A model generated the notes under the pieces. It was not told the DNA's origin. It searched no databases and worked only from the letters and a program-made list of their open reading frames with translations. A DNA stretch of 49,887 nt. Source: Chloroflexota bacterium. GTDB taxonomy: Bacteria > Chloroflexota > Anaerolineae > J102. The stretch is from the NCBI GenBank assembly GCA_013151415.1, contig JAADII010000125.1, positions 1 to 49,887 of the forward strand. The letters run 5' to 3'. This document shows, piece by piece, positions 35,091 to 43,747 of the stretch (the first letter of the stretch is position 1; every line of letters starts with the position of its first letter). The translations under genes and the position numbers were made by a program.

Positions 35091-35351
35091 ATGCCCGACT
35101 TACAAACCCAATTCGAACAAGCGGCGAAAACCGCCCAGCGGTTGTCCAAACGGCCCGACAACAATACGCTGCTCCAACTTTACGCTCTTTACAAACAGGC
35201 CACCGCGGGCGATGTGAGCGGCAAACGCCCCGGTTTCACCGACTTCGTAGGACGAGCCAAGTATGACGCCTGGGCCAAAATGAAAGGCGTGAGCAAAGAA
35301 ACGGCCATGCAACAATACATCGAGCTGGTGAACAAGTTGCAAAACGCCTGA
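35091..35351 (+). CDS. Acyl-CoA-binding protein
   Basis: 86 residues, four-helix ACBP fold. AAGGAG (35077-35082) is 8 bases before the ATG. Family signs: LQLYALYKQATAGDVSGKRPG (split for reading: LQLYALYKQAT, then GDVSGKRPG), FVGRAKYDAWAKMKGVSKE, and QQYIELVNKL. Residues that hold the CoA (Tyr, Lys and the KRPG turn) are visible. ACBPs bind long-chain acyl-CoA and are common in eukaryotes and scattered in bacteria. Here it follows a thioesterase, suggesting control of acyl-CoA pools. Confidence 0.93.
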   Translation: MPDLQTQFEQAAKTAQRLSKRPDNNTLLQLYALYKQATAGDVSGKRPGFTDFVGRAKYDAWAKMKGVSKETAMQQYIELVNKLQNA

Positions 35352-35358
35352 CAAAAGC

Positions 35359-35394
35359 AAAACGCCGACCCCCTCTTTAACATTAGGTCGGCGC
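35359..35394 (-). terminator. Probable rpmB terminator (ACBP side too)
   Basis: CGCCGACC (35363-35370) pairs with GGTCGGCG (35386-35393). On the minus strand the stem is followed by TTTTGCTTTTG, a T-rich tract. It lies between the convergent ACBP and rpmB genes. Confidence 0.65.
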
Positions 35395-35399
35395 TCAAC

Positions 35400-35585
35400 T
35401 CAACCAGCCGTTTTCGACATCGTCTTCAAACATGTGGCGCAAACTTTCACCTTGCGCACCCGACCGCCGATCACCATCTTCCGCTTCTGGATGTTGGGAT
35501 TCCAGCGGCGCTTGACATGACGTTGCGAAAAACTCACATGGTTGCCAAACTGCGGGCCTTTGCCGCAAATCTCGCATTTAGCCAT
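35400..35585 (-). CDS. rpmB: Ribosomal protein bL28
   Basis: 61 residues: MAKCEICGKGPQFGNHVSFS, then RRWNPNIQKRKMVIGG and CATCLKTMSK. The four Cys (CxxC twice) are the zinc ribbon of the bL28 C+ type. Standing opposite asp23 as a divergent pair repeats the arrangement known in Firmicutes. It is transcribed from the TATAAT at 35606-35611. Confidence 0.97.
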   Translation of the reverse strand: MAKCEICGKGPQFGNHVSFSQRHVKRRWNPNIQKRKMVIGGRVRKVKVCATCLKTMSKTAG

Positions 35586-35605
35586 GGTTCGCTTCTCCGG
35601 TGCAA

Positions 35606-35635
35606 TTATAAATCAAGATTGAGCGCCGCTGTAAG
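35606..35635 (-). promoter_or_regulatory. Predicted rpmB promoter
   Basis: On the minus strand TTACAG (plus 35630-35635), 18-base spacer, TATAAT (plus 35606-35611). TGAGCG (35621-35626) and CGCTCA (35642-35647) form an inverted repeat spanning the -35. Confidence 0.5.
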
Positions 35636-35744
35636 ATCGACGCTCAGGTCATAGCCAAAGAAAAGCCCCCGCGGACGGGAGCGCTCCATACTTTACCACA
35701 AACAACCTTGCCCGCGCAAGGCGGCATCACCTCAAAAAGGACGC

Positions 35745-36134
35745 ATGATCAAACCTGAAAAACAGAACGCCGAAACCGCACAATCGCAGACGACCGGCGG
35801 AAAAGGAAAAATCGAAATTTCACCCAACGCCATTGCAACCCTCGTCGCCAACACAGTGCTCGAATGCTATGGCGTGGTGGGCATGGCCGGCAAAACAAAA
35901 TTCGACGATTGGCGCGCGGGTTTGCTAAATCTCGACGACATCCATCGCGGGGTATCGGTGCGGATCACCAAGGATGGAGTGACCGTGAACATTTATGTGA
36001 TTGTGGAATATGGCACCCGCATCTCAGAGGTGGCGCATGGCGTCATGCGTCGCGTGCATTATACACTGAGCCGGCAAGTCGGCCTGCCGGTCGCCGCCGT
36101 CAATGTGCATGTCCAAGGCTTGCGCGTCAGTTGA
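35745..36134 (+). CDS. Asp23/Gls24 family protein
   Basis: 129 residues. After a polar N-terminus comes the Asp23 core: GKIEISPNAIATLVANTVLECYGVVGMAG (split here: IEISPNAIATLVAN, then LECYGVVGMAG), and GVTVNIYVIVEYGTRISEVA. AAAAAGGA lies before the ATG. In Firmicutes such proteins are membrane-associated envelope-stress proteins and occur, as here, next to rpmB and fakA (B. subtilis yloU/yloV). The role here is probably similar but untested. Confidence 0.92.
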   Translation: MIKPEKQNAETAQSQTTGGKGKIEISPNAIATLVANTVLECYGVVGMAGKTKFDDWRAGLLNLDDIHRGVSVRITKDGVTVNIYVIVEYGTRISEVAHGVMRRVHYTLSRQVGLPVAAVNVHVQGLRVS

Positions 36135-36191
36135 AGTGTTGCAAAATATAACCCGGTCCCTTTCCATAACTTTTGATTTCATGCCAACAAT

Positions 36192-37901
36192 ATGACCTCT
36201 CGCTCAGACCCAAACGTCGCTCCCCTGCTCTCGCTCAACGGAACCGATCTGTATCATATGATCGGTTCCGGCTTTTCTCGGCTCAAAGAACACAGTCACA
36301 TCGTCAACGCGCTCAATGTTTTTCCTGTGCCCGATGGCGACACAGGCGCCAATATGGTGCTGACCATGCAAGCGGCCTGGAACGCGGCCGCCGCCATAGT
36401 CTCGGCTCATGCTGGCCAAGTGATGCAGGCCCTGGCTCATGGTGCGGTGCGCGGCGCGCGCGGCAACAGCGGCGTGATTCTATCTCAGATATTCCGGGGC
36501 ATGGCCGAATGTCTGCGCGACAACGAAACCATCGACGCCTCGCTTTTGGCCAAGGCCATGGAAAAAGGAAAAGATACGGCCTACAAAGGCGTGCTCAAAC
36601 CGGTGGAAGGCACTATTCTCACGGTCATACGCGAGGCGGCTGAGGCCGGCAGCCACGCCGCGGCCATCAGCCCCGACCTACGCTTCGTGTTTGAAACCAT
36701 GGTCCACCGCGCCCAACAGGCCCTGGCCGCCACGCCAGATCTGTTACCGGTGCTCAAACAGGCCGGCGTGGTGGATGCCGGCGGCCAGGGCCTGTGCTAT
36801 TTGCTGGAAGGCATGTTGGATTATTTGCACGGCAAGCCGTATATTGCGCCCGAAAAGGTCTCTATTGTCGAAGAAAAGGCGACCACCCCACATCCCAACC
36901 TCGATTTCGCGGAAGAGGAGGAGTGGGGATACGACATCCAGTACCTCATCTACGGTCAAGAACTCGATGAAAAGAGCATCCGGGAACAACTGTTGGCCAT
37001 GGGCGGCGAAAGCGTGGTGGTGGGACGGGCCGGTAATGTGATCAAAGTGCATGTGCATAGCACAGACCCAGGCCCCTTCCTCTCATATGGCGCCTCATTG
37101 GGCCAGCTAGACGACATCGTGCTGGAAAACATGACCTTGCAAACCCTGCGACGTCGTGGAGAATGGCGCGAGTCCGAGGCTGTGACCAGACCCATCCCAC
37201 CCCACACGCCCCCTCACCAACCACCCACTGAATCCGAACGCGAATGTCATGGCATCGTGGCTGTGGTCTCGGGCGAAGGCATGAAGCAAGTGTTCGAAAG
37301 CCTGGGCGCGTGCGCCATTGTCACTGGGGGCCAAACCATGAACCCCTCCGCTGAAGAGCTTTTGCAAGCGGCCGAATCCTTGCCCCACGAAAACGTGATT
37401 CTCCTTCCCAACAACAAAAACATCATCATGGCGGCGAAGCAGGCCGCCGCGCTCTCGGAAAAACGCATTTACGTGCTCGAAACGCGCTCCATGCCTCAAG
37501 GCGTCGCGGCCATGTTGGGCTTTCATCCTCACGCTAACATTGAAGAGAACCTCGCCTCCATGCAAGCAGCCGCTGAAGAAATTCATACAGCCGAGGTGAC
37601 GACCGCGGTGCGCGAAGCGCGCTTCGACCATGTGCATGTGAAGCCCGGCGACATCATCGGCTTGATCGACGGTCGTTTGTGTTGCGCGGGGCAAGACCTT
37701 TTTTCGGTGTTGAAAGAGGTGTTATCCCGAATCGATCCCGACGAAATGACCGAACTGTTCACCTTGTATTATGGTCAGCCTCTGAGCGAAACCGAAGCGC
37801 AAGCGCTGGTGGCTCAACTGGAGCCGCATTTTCCGGAACATGAATTCGAACTGATGTATGGCGGGCAGCCGCATTATCACTTTCTCATTTCGGCCGAATG
37901 A
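36192..37901 (+). CDS. fakA: Fatty acid kinase FakA-like (DAK2 domain) protein
   Basis: 569 residues. The N-terminal DAK2 (DhaL) domain carries VFPVPDGDTGANM (43-55), the Mg-ATP-binding aspartate motif. The C-terminal half is a DegV-like/Fak middle and end domain (SEKRIYVLETRSMPQGVAAM, and LYYGQPLSETEAQALV near the end). FakA phosphorylates fatty acids bound to a DegV/FakB protein. The very next gene is a DegV, a natural FakB partner. It also lies after asp23 as in Firmicutes (yloV). Confidence 0.92.
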   Translation: MTSRSDPNVAPLLSLNGTDLYHMIGSGFSRLKEHSHIVNALNVFPVPDGDTGANMVLTMQAAWNAAAAIVSAHAGQVMQALAHGAVRGARGNSGVILSQIFRGMAECLRDNETIDASLLAKAMEKGKDTAYKGVLKPVEGTILTVIREAAEAGSHAAAISPDLRFVFETMVHRAQQALAATPDLLPVLKQAGVVDAGGQGLCYLLEGMLDYLHGKPYIAPEKVSIVEEKATTPHPNLDFAEEEEWGYDIQYLIYGQELDEKSIREQLLAMGGESVVVGRAGNVIKVHVHSTDPGPFLSYGASLGQLDDIVLENMTLQTLRRRGEWRESEAVTRPIPPHTPPHQPPTESERECHGIVAVVSGEGMKQVFESLGACAIVTGGQTMNPSAEELLQAAESLPHENVILLPNNKNIIMAAKQAAALSEKRIYVLETRSMPQGVAAMLGFHPHANIEENLASMQAAAEEIHTAEVTTAVREARFDHVHVKPGDIIGLIDGRLCCAGQDLFSVLKEVLSRIDPDEMTELFTLYYGQPLSETEAQALVAQLEPHFPEHEFELMYGGQPHYHFLISAE

Positions 37902-37926
37902 GAAAGCGGGCGCAAAGATCTTATGC

Positions 37927-37932
37927 TATAAT
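37927..37932 (+). promoter_or_regulatory. Extended -10 promoter of degV
   Basis: TATAAT at 37927-37932 is preceded by TGC (extended -10); no good -35. Its start would fall near 37939, too close to use the ATG at 37944 with a ribosome site, which favours the TTG start at 38007. Confidence 0.5.
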
Positions 37933-38006
37933 GAACGCGCTTGATGACTGAGAAGCTCCTGTTGGTCCAACCCACATCCATTCATCATCCAAACGAGGTT
38001 AAGAGA

Positions 38007-38849
38007 TTGAGCATCATTCGCATTGTCACCGACAGCAGCGCACACCTGACGCAAGAGGAGATCGCGCAACTGGGCGTTACGGTGATCCCCTTGCAAATTC
38101 GCCTCAATCGACGCATATATAAGGAAGGCGTGGATATAAACATCCAAAAATATATGCGTTTGCTCAAAAACGCCAAAACGCCGCCGCGTTCTTTGCCGCC
38201 CGCGATGCAAGATTTTGTGGATGTCTATTATGAATTGAGCAAAGAGGCGGACTACATTCTTTCAATTCATGTGTCGAGCAAATTGAACGAGGCCGCGAAC
38301 ATTGCTCGCGCCGCGGCCGCGACCCTGCGCGGGCACACCCAGATCACCGTGGTGGATTCCGAAACCATCAGTCGCGGCCTGGGCATGATCGTGCGAGAGG
38401 CCGCCTTGTTGGCCGAAAGCGGGGCTGAATTTCGTGAGGTGACCCGGCTCGTGCGCGGGCTGATCCCCAGCATTTTCTTCAGTTTTTTCGTAGACGACCT
38501 GCATTATCTCAAGCGCGACGACCGAATTCGTCCTTCTCAGGAGATTTTGGGCGAAATGTTGGGCATCAAACCCTTGCTCGAAATCCGCGAGGGCGACCTC
38601 ATTGTAATGGAAAAGGTGCGCAATGATTTCGATGTAGTGGAAAAACTGTACACCTTCGTTCATGAATTCGCATATCTCGAAGAACTAGCGCTGCTCCAGT
38701 ATGACAACAACCGCAATGCAACCCAGTTGCTGGAGCGACTGGAAATGAACTATCCTGATCTGCCCATCTTCACAGACGCATATGGCCCCACCTTGGCCAC
38801 GTTTATTGGCCCTTCGGCCGTAGGCGTTATCGTGCGCGAGGCCATTTGA
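38007..38849 (+). CDS. DegV/FakB fatty-acid-binding protein
   Basis: The TTG at 38007 has GAGG 8 bases upstream and gives a protein of 280 residues that begins LSIIRIVTDSSAHL, the usual DegV start. An ATG at 37944 would add 21 residues with no ribosome site and lies within the promoter. The DegV motif TDSSAHL is at the N-terminus, and the fatty acid-binding fold continues with SSKLNEAANIARAAA. DegV/FakB proteins carry the fatty acid to FakA. It follows fakA by 105 bases. Confidence 0.88.
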   Translation: MSIIRIVTDSSAHLTQEEIAQLGVTVIPLQIRLNRRIYKEGVDINIQKYMRLLKNAKTPPRSLPPAMQDFVDVYYELSKEADYILSIHVSSKLNEAANIARAAAATLRGHTQITVVDSETISRGLGMIVREAALLAESGAEFREVTRLVRGLIPSIFFSFFVDDLHYLKRDDRIRPSQEILGEMLGIKPLLEIREGDLIVMEKVRNDFDVVEKLYTFVHEFAYLEELALLQYDNNRNATQLLERLEMNYPDLPIFTDAYGPTLATFIGPSAVGVIVREAI

Positions 38850-38920
38850 GCGCGTATCTTCAGAGCCGAACGCAGGCGAGCAAGGTTTCAAGCGCAGATT
38901 ATTGCAGATTAACTCGAATT

Positions 38921-41419
38921 ATGGCATCACCCAACCCATTGGAGCAATTGAGCCGCGTGTTGGACCTAGAAGCGCAGCGCGGGTGGAAAAATGATGCGGT
39001 CATCGGCGGGTTGGAGGAATACGCCGCGCGGTGGCGTCAGCAGATGACGCCCTACGCGCAAGACAAAGATTCCACCCAATTGCTGGCGCAAATTGTGCAA
39101 ATGTTAACGGATTATCCGCTGCTTCCACTGGATGCGCGCCCTTCCACCATCCGTCATTTACAAGCCAGCGTGGCCGAGCTGCAAAAACGCACGCGAAGCT
39201 TGGGCAAGAAAAAGGCCGCAAGAACAGGAAAAAAGCGCGGAACGCCAAAATCAGAACGGGAAGGCCAGACCTCAGGCGTCGGCCATCGACGATCGGCGCG
39301 AATGCTTCAACAAGAGTCGGGCCTGCAAGCGCCGCTAACCACACTACCCGGCGTGGGGCCGAGCATGGCCAAAACACTGGCCCGACTCAACCTCCATCAA
39401 GTGGGCGATTTGCTCTGGCACCTGCCTTTCCGCTATCAAGATTACAGCAATTTGCGCCCGATTGCGCAGCTACGCGTGGGCGACGAGGTGACAATAAGGG
39501 CCACGGTGCGAAAAATGCATTCGCGGCGCACCAAGGGCCGTCGTAAACTGACTACGGCGATCTTGAGCGACTCGACCGGCTCGATTCGAGCGACGTTTTG
39601 GAACCCCTACATCGACCGCGCTTTGCACATCGGACAAGACTACTACTTCAGCGGCAAAGTGGGCAGCTACATGAACCAGCGCGTGCTGGAATCGCCCGAG
39701 TTCGAACCGGCGAGCACTGACCCCACCCACACCGCGCGCATCGTGCCCATCTATCCGCTGACCGAAGGGCTTGCCGCGCGCACCCTGCGAAAACTGATCC
39801 GTCGCGTGGTGGAGGCTTGGGCTGGCCGGTTGCCCGATCCCCTCCCGGCCGAACTGCGCCAACGCCTGAACTTTCCCTCATTGGGCGCATCGTTGCAACA
39901 AGTGCACTTTCCGGATGATCGGGATGCGCTAGAGCGAGCGCGCAAGAGATTGGCGTTCGATGAATTGTTGATCATCCAATTAGGCGTGCTGAGACAGCAT
40001 CGCGCCTGGCAAAGCAAGCCCGCTCAACCGCTGACATTGCGCGATGAGGATTTGCAGGCGTTTCTCGATTCGTTGCCCTTTACGTTGACGCGAGCGCAAC
40101 AACGGGTGCTGGCCGATATTCGCCGCGACATAGCTCGCGATTATCCCATGACGCGACTCTTGCAAGGCGATGTGGGCAGCGGCAAGACCGTAGTCGCGGC
40201 CGCGGCCATGTGGGCGGCCGTATGCAATGGCGCCCAAGCCGCGTTGATGGCCCCCACCGAGATCCTGGCCGAACAGCATTATCGCAAGCTCAAGGCGCAA
40301 TTCGCCCAGCTGCTGCATCCGCGCACAGGTTGGCCGCTACGGGTGGATTTACTCACCGGCAGCGTAACCGGAAAACGTCGCGAGGCGATCCTGGCCGCGC
40401 TCTTATCCGGAGATGTCGATATTCTCATCGGCACACACGCCCTGATTCAAGAATCGGTGCAGTTTCGCGATCTGGCATTGATCGTGGTGGACGAGCAGCA
40501 TCGTTTTGGCGTGGCGCAACGCGCGGCCTTACGCGAAAAAGGCGCAACCCTCAACGCTCCCGAACGAATGGGGGCGAATAAAACTCCGCACACGTTGGTG
40601 ATGTCGGCCACCCCCATCCCCCGCACTCTGGCTCTAACCATCTATGGCGACATGGATGTAAGCGCCATCGACGAACTCCCCCCTGGTCGTCGCCCCATCA
40701 AAACCTATTGGGTGAAACCAGAGATGCGAAATCGAGTGTATAAATTCATCGCCGAGCAGGTGGCCGAGGGACGCCAGGCGTTCATCATTTACCCGCTTGT
40801 AGAGGAAAGTGAGGCGTTGGAAGATGTGGGCGCGGCCGTGGCCGAGCATAAGCGCTTGTCGGAAAAGGTGTTCCCGCAATTGCGGGTGGCGTTGTTGCAT
40901 GGCCGCTTGACCGGCAAAGAAAAAGATGCGATCATGCGGGCTTTTGCGGCCGGTGAATATGATATACTGGTGAGCACCGCGGTGGTGGAGGTGGGCATCG
41001 ACGTGCCCAACGCCAGCGTGATGCTCATCGAAAATGCCGAGCGTTTTGGCCTGGCCCAATTGCACCAATTCCGGGGCCGCGTGGGCCGCGGCCCACACCA
41101 GTCTTATTGCATTCTGATCAGCGAACCGAAAAGCGATCAGGGCATGATGCGCATGCGAGCCATGGAGAAGAGCCAGGATGGCTTCGAACTGGCCGAGATC
41201 GATCTGCGCATGCGCGGCCCTGGCGAATTCTTCGGCACGCGCCAGAGCGGCCTGCCCGACCTGAAATTGGCCCGTCTGAGCGACGCTCGGCTCTTGGAGC
41301 TGGCCCGCCGCGAAGCCGAAACCATCCTCGCCGCCGACCCCGAACTCGCCCATCCCGAGCATCAATTACTCGCTCAACAAACCGCCGCCTTTTGGTCTCA
41401 GGAGATCGATCTATCATGA
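38921..41419 (+). CDS. recG: ATP-dependent DNA helicase RecG
   Basis: About 832 residues from the ATG at 38921 (MASPNPLEQLSRVLDLEAQ). A TTG at 38846 overlaps the degV stop and would add 25 residues; GAGG precedes it but the added part is unconserved. A Chloroflexota-like N-terminal extension of about 150 residues, with a basic linker, precedes the wedge domain, and then come the OB-fold and SF2 motor (LLQGDVGSGKTVVA; VVDEQHRFGV; MSATPIPRTLAL; QFRGRVGRG). The C-terminal TRG-like segment GEFFGTRQSGLPDL is intact. RecG remodels stalled replication forks. Its stop overlaps the coaD start. Confidence 0.94.
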   Translation: MASPNPLEQLSRVLDLEAQRGWKNDAVIGGLEEYAARWRQQMTPYAQDKDSTQLLAQIVQMLTDYPLLPLDARPSTIRHLQASVAELQKRTRSLGKKKAARTGKKRGTPKSEREGQTSGVGHRRSARMLQQESGLQAPLTTLPGVGPSMAKTLARLNLHQVGDLLWHLPFRYQDYSNLRPIAQLRVGDEVTIRATVRKMHSRRTKGRRKLTTAILSDSTGSIRATFWNPYIDRALHIGQDYYFSGKVGSYMNQRVLESPEFEPASTDPTHTARIVPIYPLTEGLAARTLRKLIRRVVEAWAGRLPDPLPAELRQRLNFPSLGASLQQVHFPDDRDALERARKRLAFDELLIIQLGVLRQHRAWQSKPAQPLTLRDEDLQAFLDSLPFTLTRAQQRVLADIRRDIARDYPMTRLLQGDVGSGKTVVAAAAMWAAVCNGAQAALMAPTEILAEQHYRKLKAQFAQLLHPRTGWPLRVDLLTGSVTGKRREAILAALLSGDVDILIGTHALIQESVQFRDLALIVVDEQHRFGVAQRAALREKGATLNAPERMGANKTPHTLVMSATPIPRTLALTIYGDMDVSAIDELPPGRRPIKTYWVKPEMRNRVYKFIAEQVAEGRQAFIIYPLVEESEALEDVGAAVAEHKRLSEKVFPQLRVALLHGRLTGKEKDAIMRAFAAGEYDILVSTAVVEVGIDVPNASVMLIENAERFGLAQLHQFRGRVGRGPHQSYCILISEPKSDQGMMRMRAMEKSQDGFELAEIDLRMRGPGEFFGTRQSGLPDLKLARLSDARLLELARREAETILAADPELAHPEHQLLAQQTAAFWSQEIDLS

Positions 41420-41934
41420 AGGACATCATCGCGCTTTATCCTGGAACCTTCGATCCTGTGCACAACGGACATCTGGATATCGCCTTTCGAGCCGCGAAAC
41501 TATGGTCGCGCGTTATTGTGGCGGTGTACGACACCCCCAGCAAGAGCCTCATGTTCGACACAGCCACGCGCGTGGCGCTCTTTACCCAAGCCGTCAAAGA
41601 TTGGTCCAACATCGAAGTGCGCGCGTATCGGGGTTTGACGGTGGAGTTCGCTCGCGAAGTGGGCGCGCAGGTGATGGTGCGCGGGTTGCGCGCGATTTCA
41701 GATTTCGAGTACGAATATCAGATCGCACTAACCAACAAGCAACTGGCGCCCGAGATCGAATTTTGCGCTTTGATGACAAGTCAAGCTTATTCGTTCCTCT
41801 CTTCGAGCATTCTCAAGGAGGTGGCGCTACTTCACGGCGACGTCAACGATATGTGTCCACCGCATGTGGTGGACGCATTGCGCGCGCAGGCGCTTAGTCG
41901 CCAGGTGGTCGAAGCGACGGCGAAACGGATATAA
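41416..41934 (+). CDS. coaD: Phosphopantetheine adenylyltransferase
   Basis: 172 residues. The ATG overlaps the recG stop (ATGA). Motifs: ALYPGTFDPVHNGHLDI (HxGH nucleotidyltransferase site, about 6-22), VRGLRAISDFEYEYQIALTN (about 92-111) and SSSILKEVA. It is the fourth enzyme of coenzyme A biosynthesis, joining ATP to 4'-phosphopantetheine. Confidence 0.96.
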   Translation: MKDIIALYPGTFDPVHNGHLDIAFRAAKLWSRVIVAVYDTPSKSLMFDTATRVALFTQAVKDWSNIEVRAYRGLTVEFAREVGAQVMVRGLRAISDFEYEYQIALTNKQLAPEIEFCALMTSQAYSFLSSSILKEVALLHGDVNDMCPPHVVDALRAQALSRQVVEATAKRI

Positions 41935-41989
41935 CCCGTTCGAACAGAGGCGCTCAACCGCGACCGCGCACTCGGGCGGCAATAAAGCC

Positions 41990-42418
41990 ATGACCGAAAT
42001 ACTCATCAGCGAAAATCCCGAAGCAACGCGAGCATGGGCGAAGCGCCTGGCCCAAAAGCTAAAGTCGCCCCAGGTCGTCGCCCTCTACGGCGATTTGGGC
42101 GCGGGCAAAACCGTGGTGGCTCAGGGCATTGCGGCCGGGCTGGGCGTGACTGCGCCGATCACCAGTCCCACCTTCACCTTGATCAATGAATATGACCTTC
42201 CCGACGGCGGCAAGCTTTTTCATGTAGACTGTTATCGCCTAAACAACGCCGTCGAAGAAGCGAAAATGTTGGGCCTGGAGGAGTTGTTCGACGAAGGCGT
42301 TGTGCTCATCGAGTGGGCCGACCGCATCGCGCCCCTTTTGCCCAAACGTCGTCTGGACATCAAACTGGAGGACGCGGGGCCGGGCCACCGCCGAATTCAG
42401 TTGCTCACTCGCGAATAG
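41990..42418 (+). CDS. tsaE: tRNA t6A biosynthesis ATPase TsaE
   Basis: 142 residues. Start MTEILISENPEATRAWAKRL. The P-loop GDLGAGKTV (34-42) and FTLINEYDL, HVDCYRL and EWADR motifs are those of TsaE. With TsaB and TsaD it makes N6-threonylcarbamoyl-adenosine at tRNA A37; tsaD is not here. It begins 55 bases after coaD without an evident Shine-Dalgarno. Confidence 0.94.
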   Translation: MTEILISENPEATRAWAKRLAQKLKSPQVVALYGDLGAGKTVVAQGIAAGLGVTAPITSPTFTLINEYDLPDGGKLFHVDCYRLNNAVEEAKMLGLEELFDEGVVLIEWADRIAPLLPKRRLDIKLEDAGPGHRRIQLLTRE

Positions 42419-42444
42419 AGCAAGGCTCACGTGAAGACGCTCTC

Positions 42445-42471
42445 ACCTCAACCTTAACCTCACCCTCACCC
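42445..42471 (-). repeat. Degenerate GAGGTT-type hexamer array before tsaB
   Basis: Read on the minus strand: GAGGGT, GAGGTT, AAGGTT, GAGGTG, following GGGT. It closely resembles the array at 5600-5629, in opposite orientation, and occupies the place of the tsaB ribosome-binding site. Confidence 0.5.
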
Positions 42472-43119
42472 ATGCTTCTCGCCATCGACACCGCCACCGA
42501 CTTTGCATCCATCGCCCTATATGACGGCGCGCAAGCGCTGAGTGAATATCATTGGCGTTCACATCGGCGTCATACGGTCGAGCTGGCACCGCGCGTGGAT
42601 CGACTTTTGCGCGAGCAGGGATTGAAGCCCAACGACCTGACCGCATTGGCCGTGGCCATTGGTCCCGGCTCCTACACCGGCGTGCGCGTGGGCCTGAGCC
42701 TGGCCAAAGGCGTGGTTTTGGCCCTCAACCTGCCCATCATCGGCGTTCCCACATTGGATGTGGCGGCCTATCCGCACCTGGACGGCGGGTTGCCGGTGTG
42801 CGCGCTCGCGGCCGCGGGTCGCCGACGCTATGGTTGGGCCATCTACGCCGCGGGGGAAAGGCCGCCGCAACGGGTGGGGGACTGGAGACTGGGTGATCTA
42901 GAGCAAGTTCTGGCGCAAGTGAAGCCGCCATTGCGCTTTACGGGCGAGCTGTCGCCCACAGACCGAGCGCGTTTGCGCGAGATGTGGGGTGACGAGGCCA
43001 TCATCACGCCGCCGGCCCTTAGCCTGCGTCGAGCCGGCGTCTTGGCCGAGCTGGCCTGGATGCGCTTACAGACGGGGGAGGTCGATGATCCCGTGATGTT
43101 GAGTCCGATTTATCTGTGA
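42472..43119 (+). CDS. tsaB: tRNA t6A biosynthesis protein TsaB
   Basis: 215 residues, starting MLLAIDTATDFASIALYDG. The frame is open upstream but the family starts here. ASKHA-fold motifs: DTATD near 6, AVAIGPGSYTGVRVGLSLAKG (about 57-76), and LAVGxxL-type segments. It is the scaffold of the TsaD/TsaE complex. No Shine-Dalgarno is seen because a repeat of GAGGTT type precedes the ATG. tsaE-tsaB-rimI is a common bacterial order. Confidence 0.94.
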   Translation: MLLAIDTATDFASIALYDGAQALSEYHWRSHRRHTVELAPRVDRLLREQGLKPNDLTALAVAIGPGSYTGVRVGLSLAKGVVLALNLPIIGVPTLDVAAYPHLDGGLPVCALAAAGRRRYGWAIYAAGERPPQRVGDWRLGDLEQVLAQVKPPLRFTGELSPTDRARLREMWGDEAIITPPALSLRRAGVLAELAWMRLQTGEVDDPVMLSPIYL

Positions 43120-43120
43120 G

Positions 43121-43747
43121 ATGGACGCCGAACTCCCCTTTACTCTCGATGAAATGCAATTGGCCGACATTCCTCATGTCATGGCCATCGAACGCCGCGT
43201 CTTTCCCATGACCTGGTCCAGCGGCATCTATCAGCGCGAGCTCACGAGCAATCCCTGGTCGCATTATCGCGTGTTGCGCTCAACGCAAGAGGGGTTGCCC
43301 CCCATCCTGGCTGTGGGCGGCATTTGGCTGGTGGATAAGTCAGCGCATATCGCCACCATCGCCACCCATCCCGACTACATGGGCCGTCAACTAGGGGGTT
43401 ATTTGTTGCTTCATTTGCTTGTTCTGGCGCATAATCTGGGATGCACCGAGGCTTCGCTCGAAGTGCGCGCATCCAACACCCGCGCACAGGCCCTTTACCG
43501 CAAATACGGATTTGTCGAAGTGGGTCGCCGTCGCCGCTACTACAGCGACAACCGCGAGGACGCGTTGATAATGACCCGCCCCAGCCTCGATCTCGATTCG
43601 TTGCGCGAGGAGCTGGCGATTGTGGAAAAGGCGCTGCTCGCGCTTTGGCGGCCCGAAGAACAACGGGGCCAGAGATCAGAAGAGCGCAAAAATAAGCGGC
43701 GAAAGCGAGCCGACAAACACCCGACCATGCCACCGCCTAAGCCATGA
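43121..43747 (+). CDS. rimI: Ribosomal-protein-alanine N-acetyltransferase RimI-like (GNAT) with basic tail
   Basis: 208 residues. The GNAT core (about 1-155) has the acetyl-CoA loop YMGRQLGGYLLLHLL (about 87-101) and SLEVRASNTRAQALYRKYGF (about 110-129), the RimI signature. The remaining 50 residues form a Lys/Arg-rich tail (RKNKRRKRADKH) that is not part of the fold. RimI acetylates ribosomal protein bS18. It follows tsaB by 1 base and its stop overlaps the glycosylase start by 4. Confidence 0.88.
   Translation: MDAELPFTLDEMQLADIPHVMAIERRVFPMTWSSGIYQRELTSNPWSHYRVLRSTQEGLPPILAVGGIWLVDKSAHIATIATHPDYMGRQLGGYLLLHLLVLAHNLGCTEASLEVRASNTRAQALYRKYGFVEVGRRRRYYSDNREDALIMTRPSLDLDSLREELAIVEKALLALWRPEEQRGQRSEERKNKRRKRADKHPTMPPPKP

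Noticed and set aside
37944-38006. Upstream ATG for degV
   Set aside because: It falls only about 5 bases after the predicted transcription start and lacks a ribosome site, whereas TTG at 38007 has GAGG and fits the family N-terminus.
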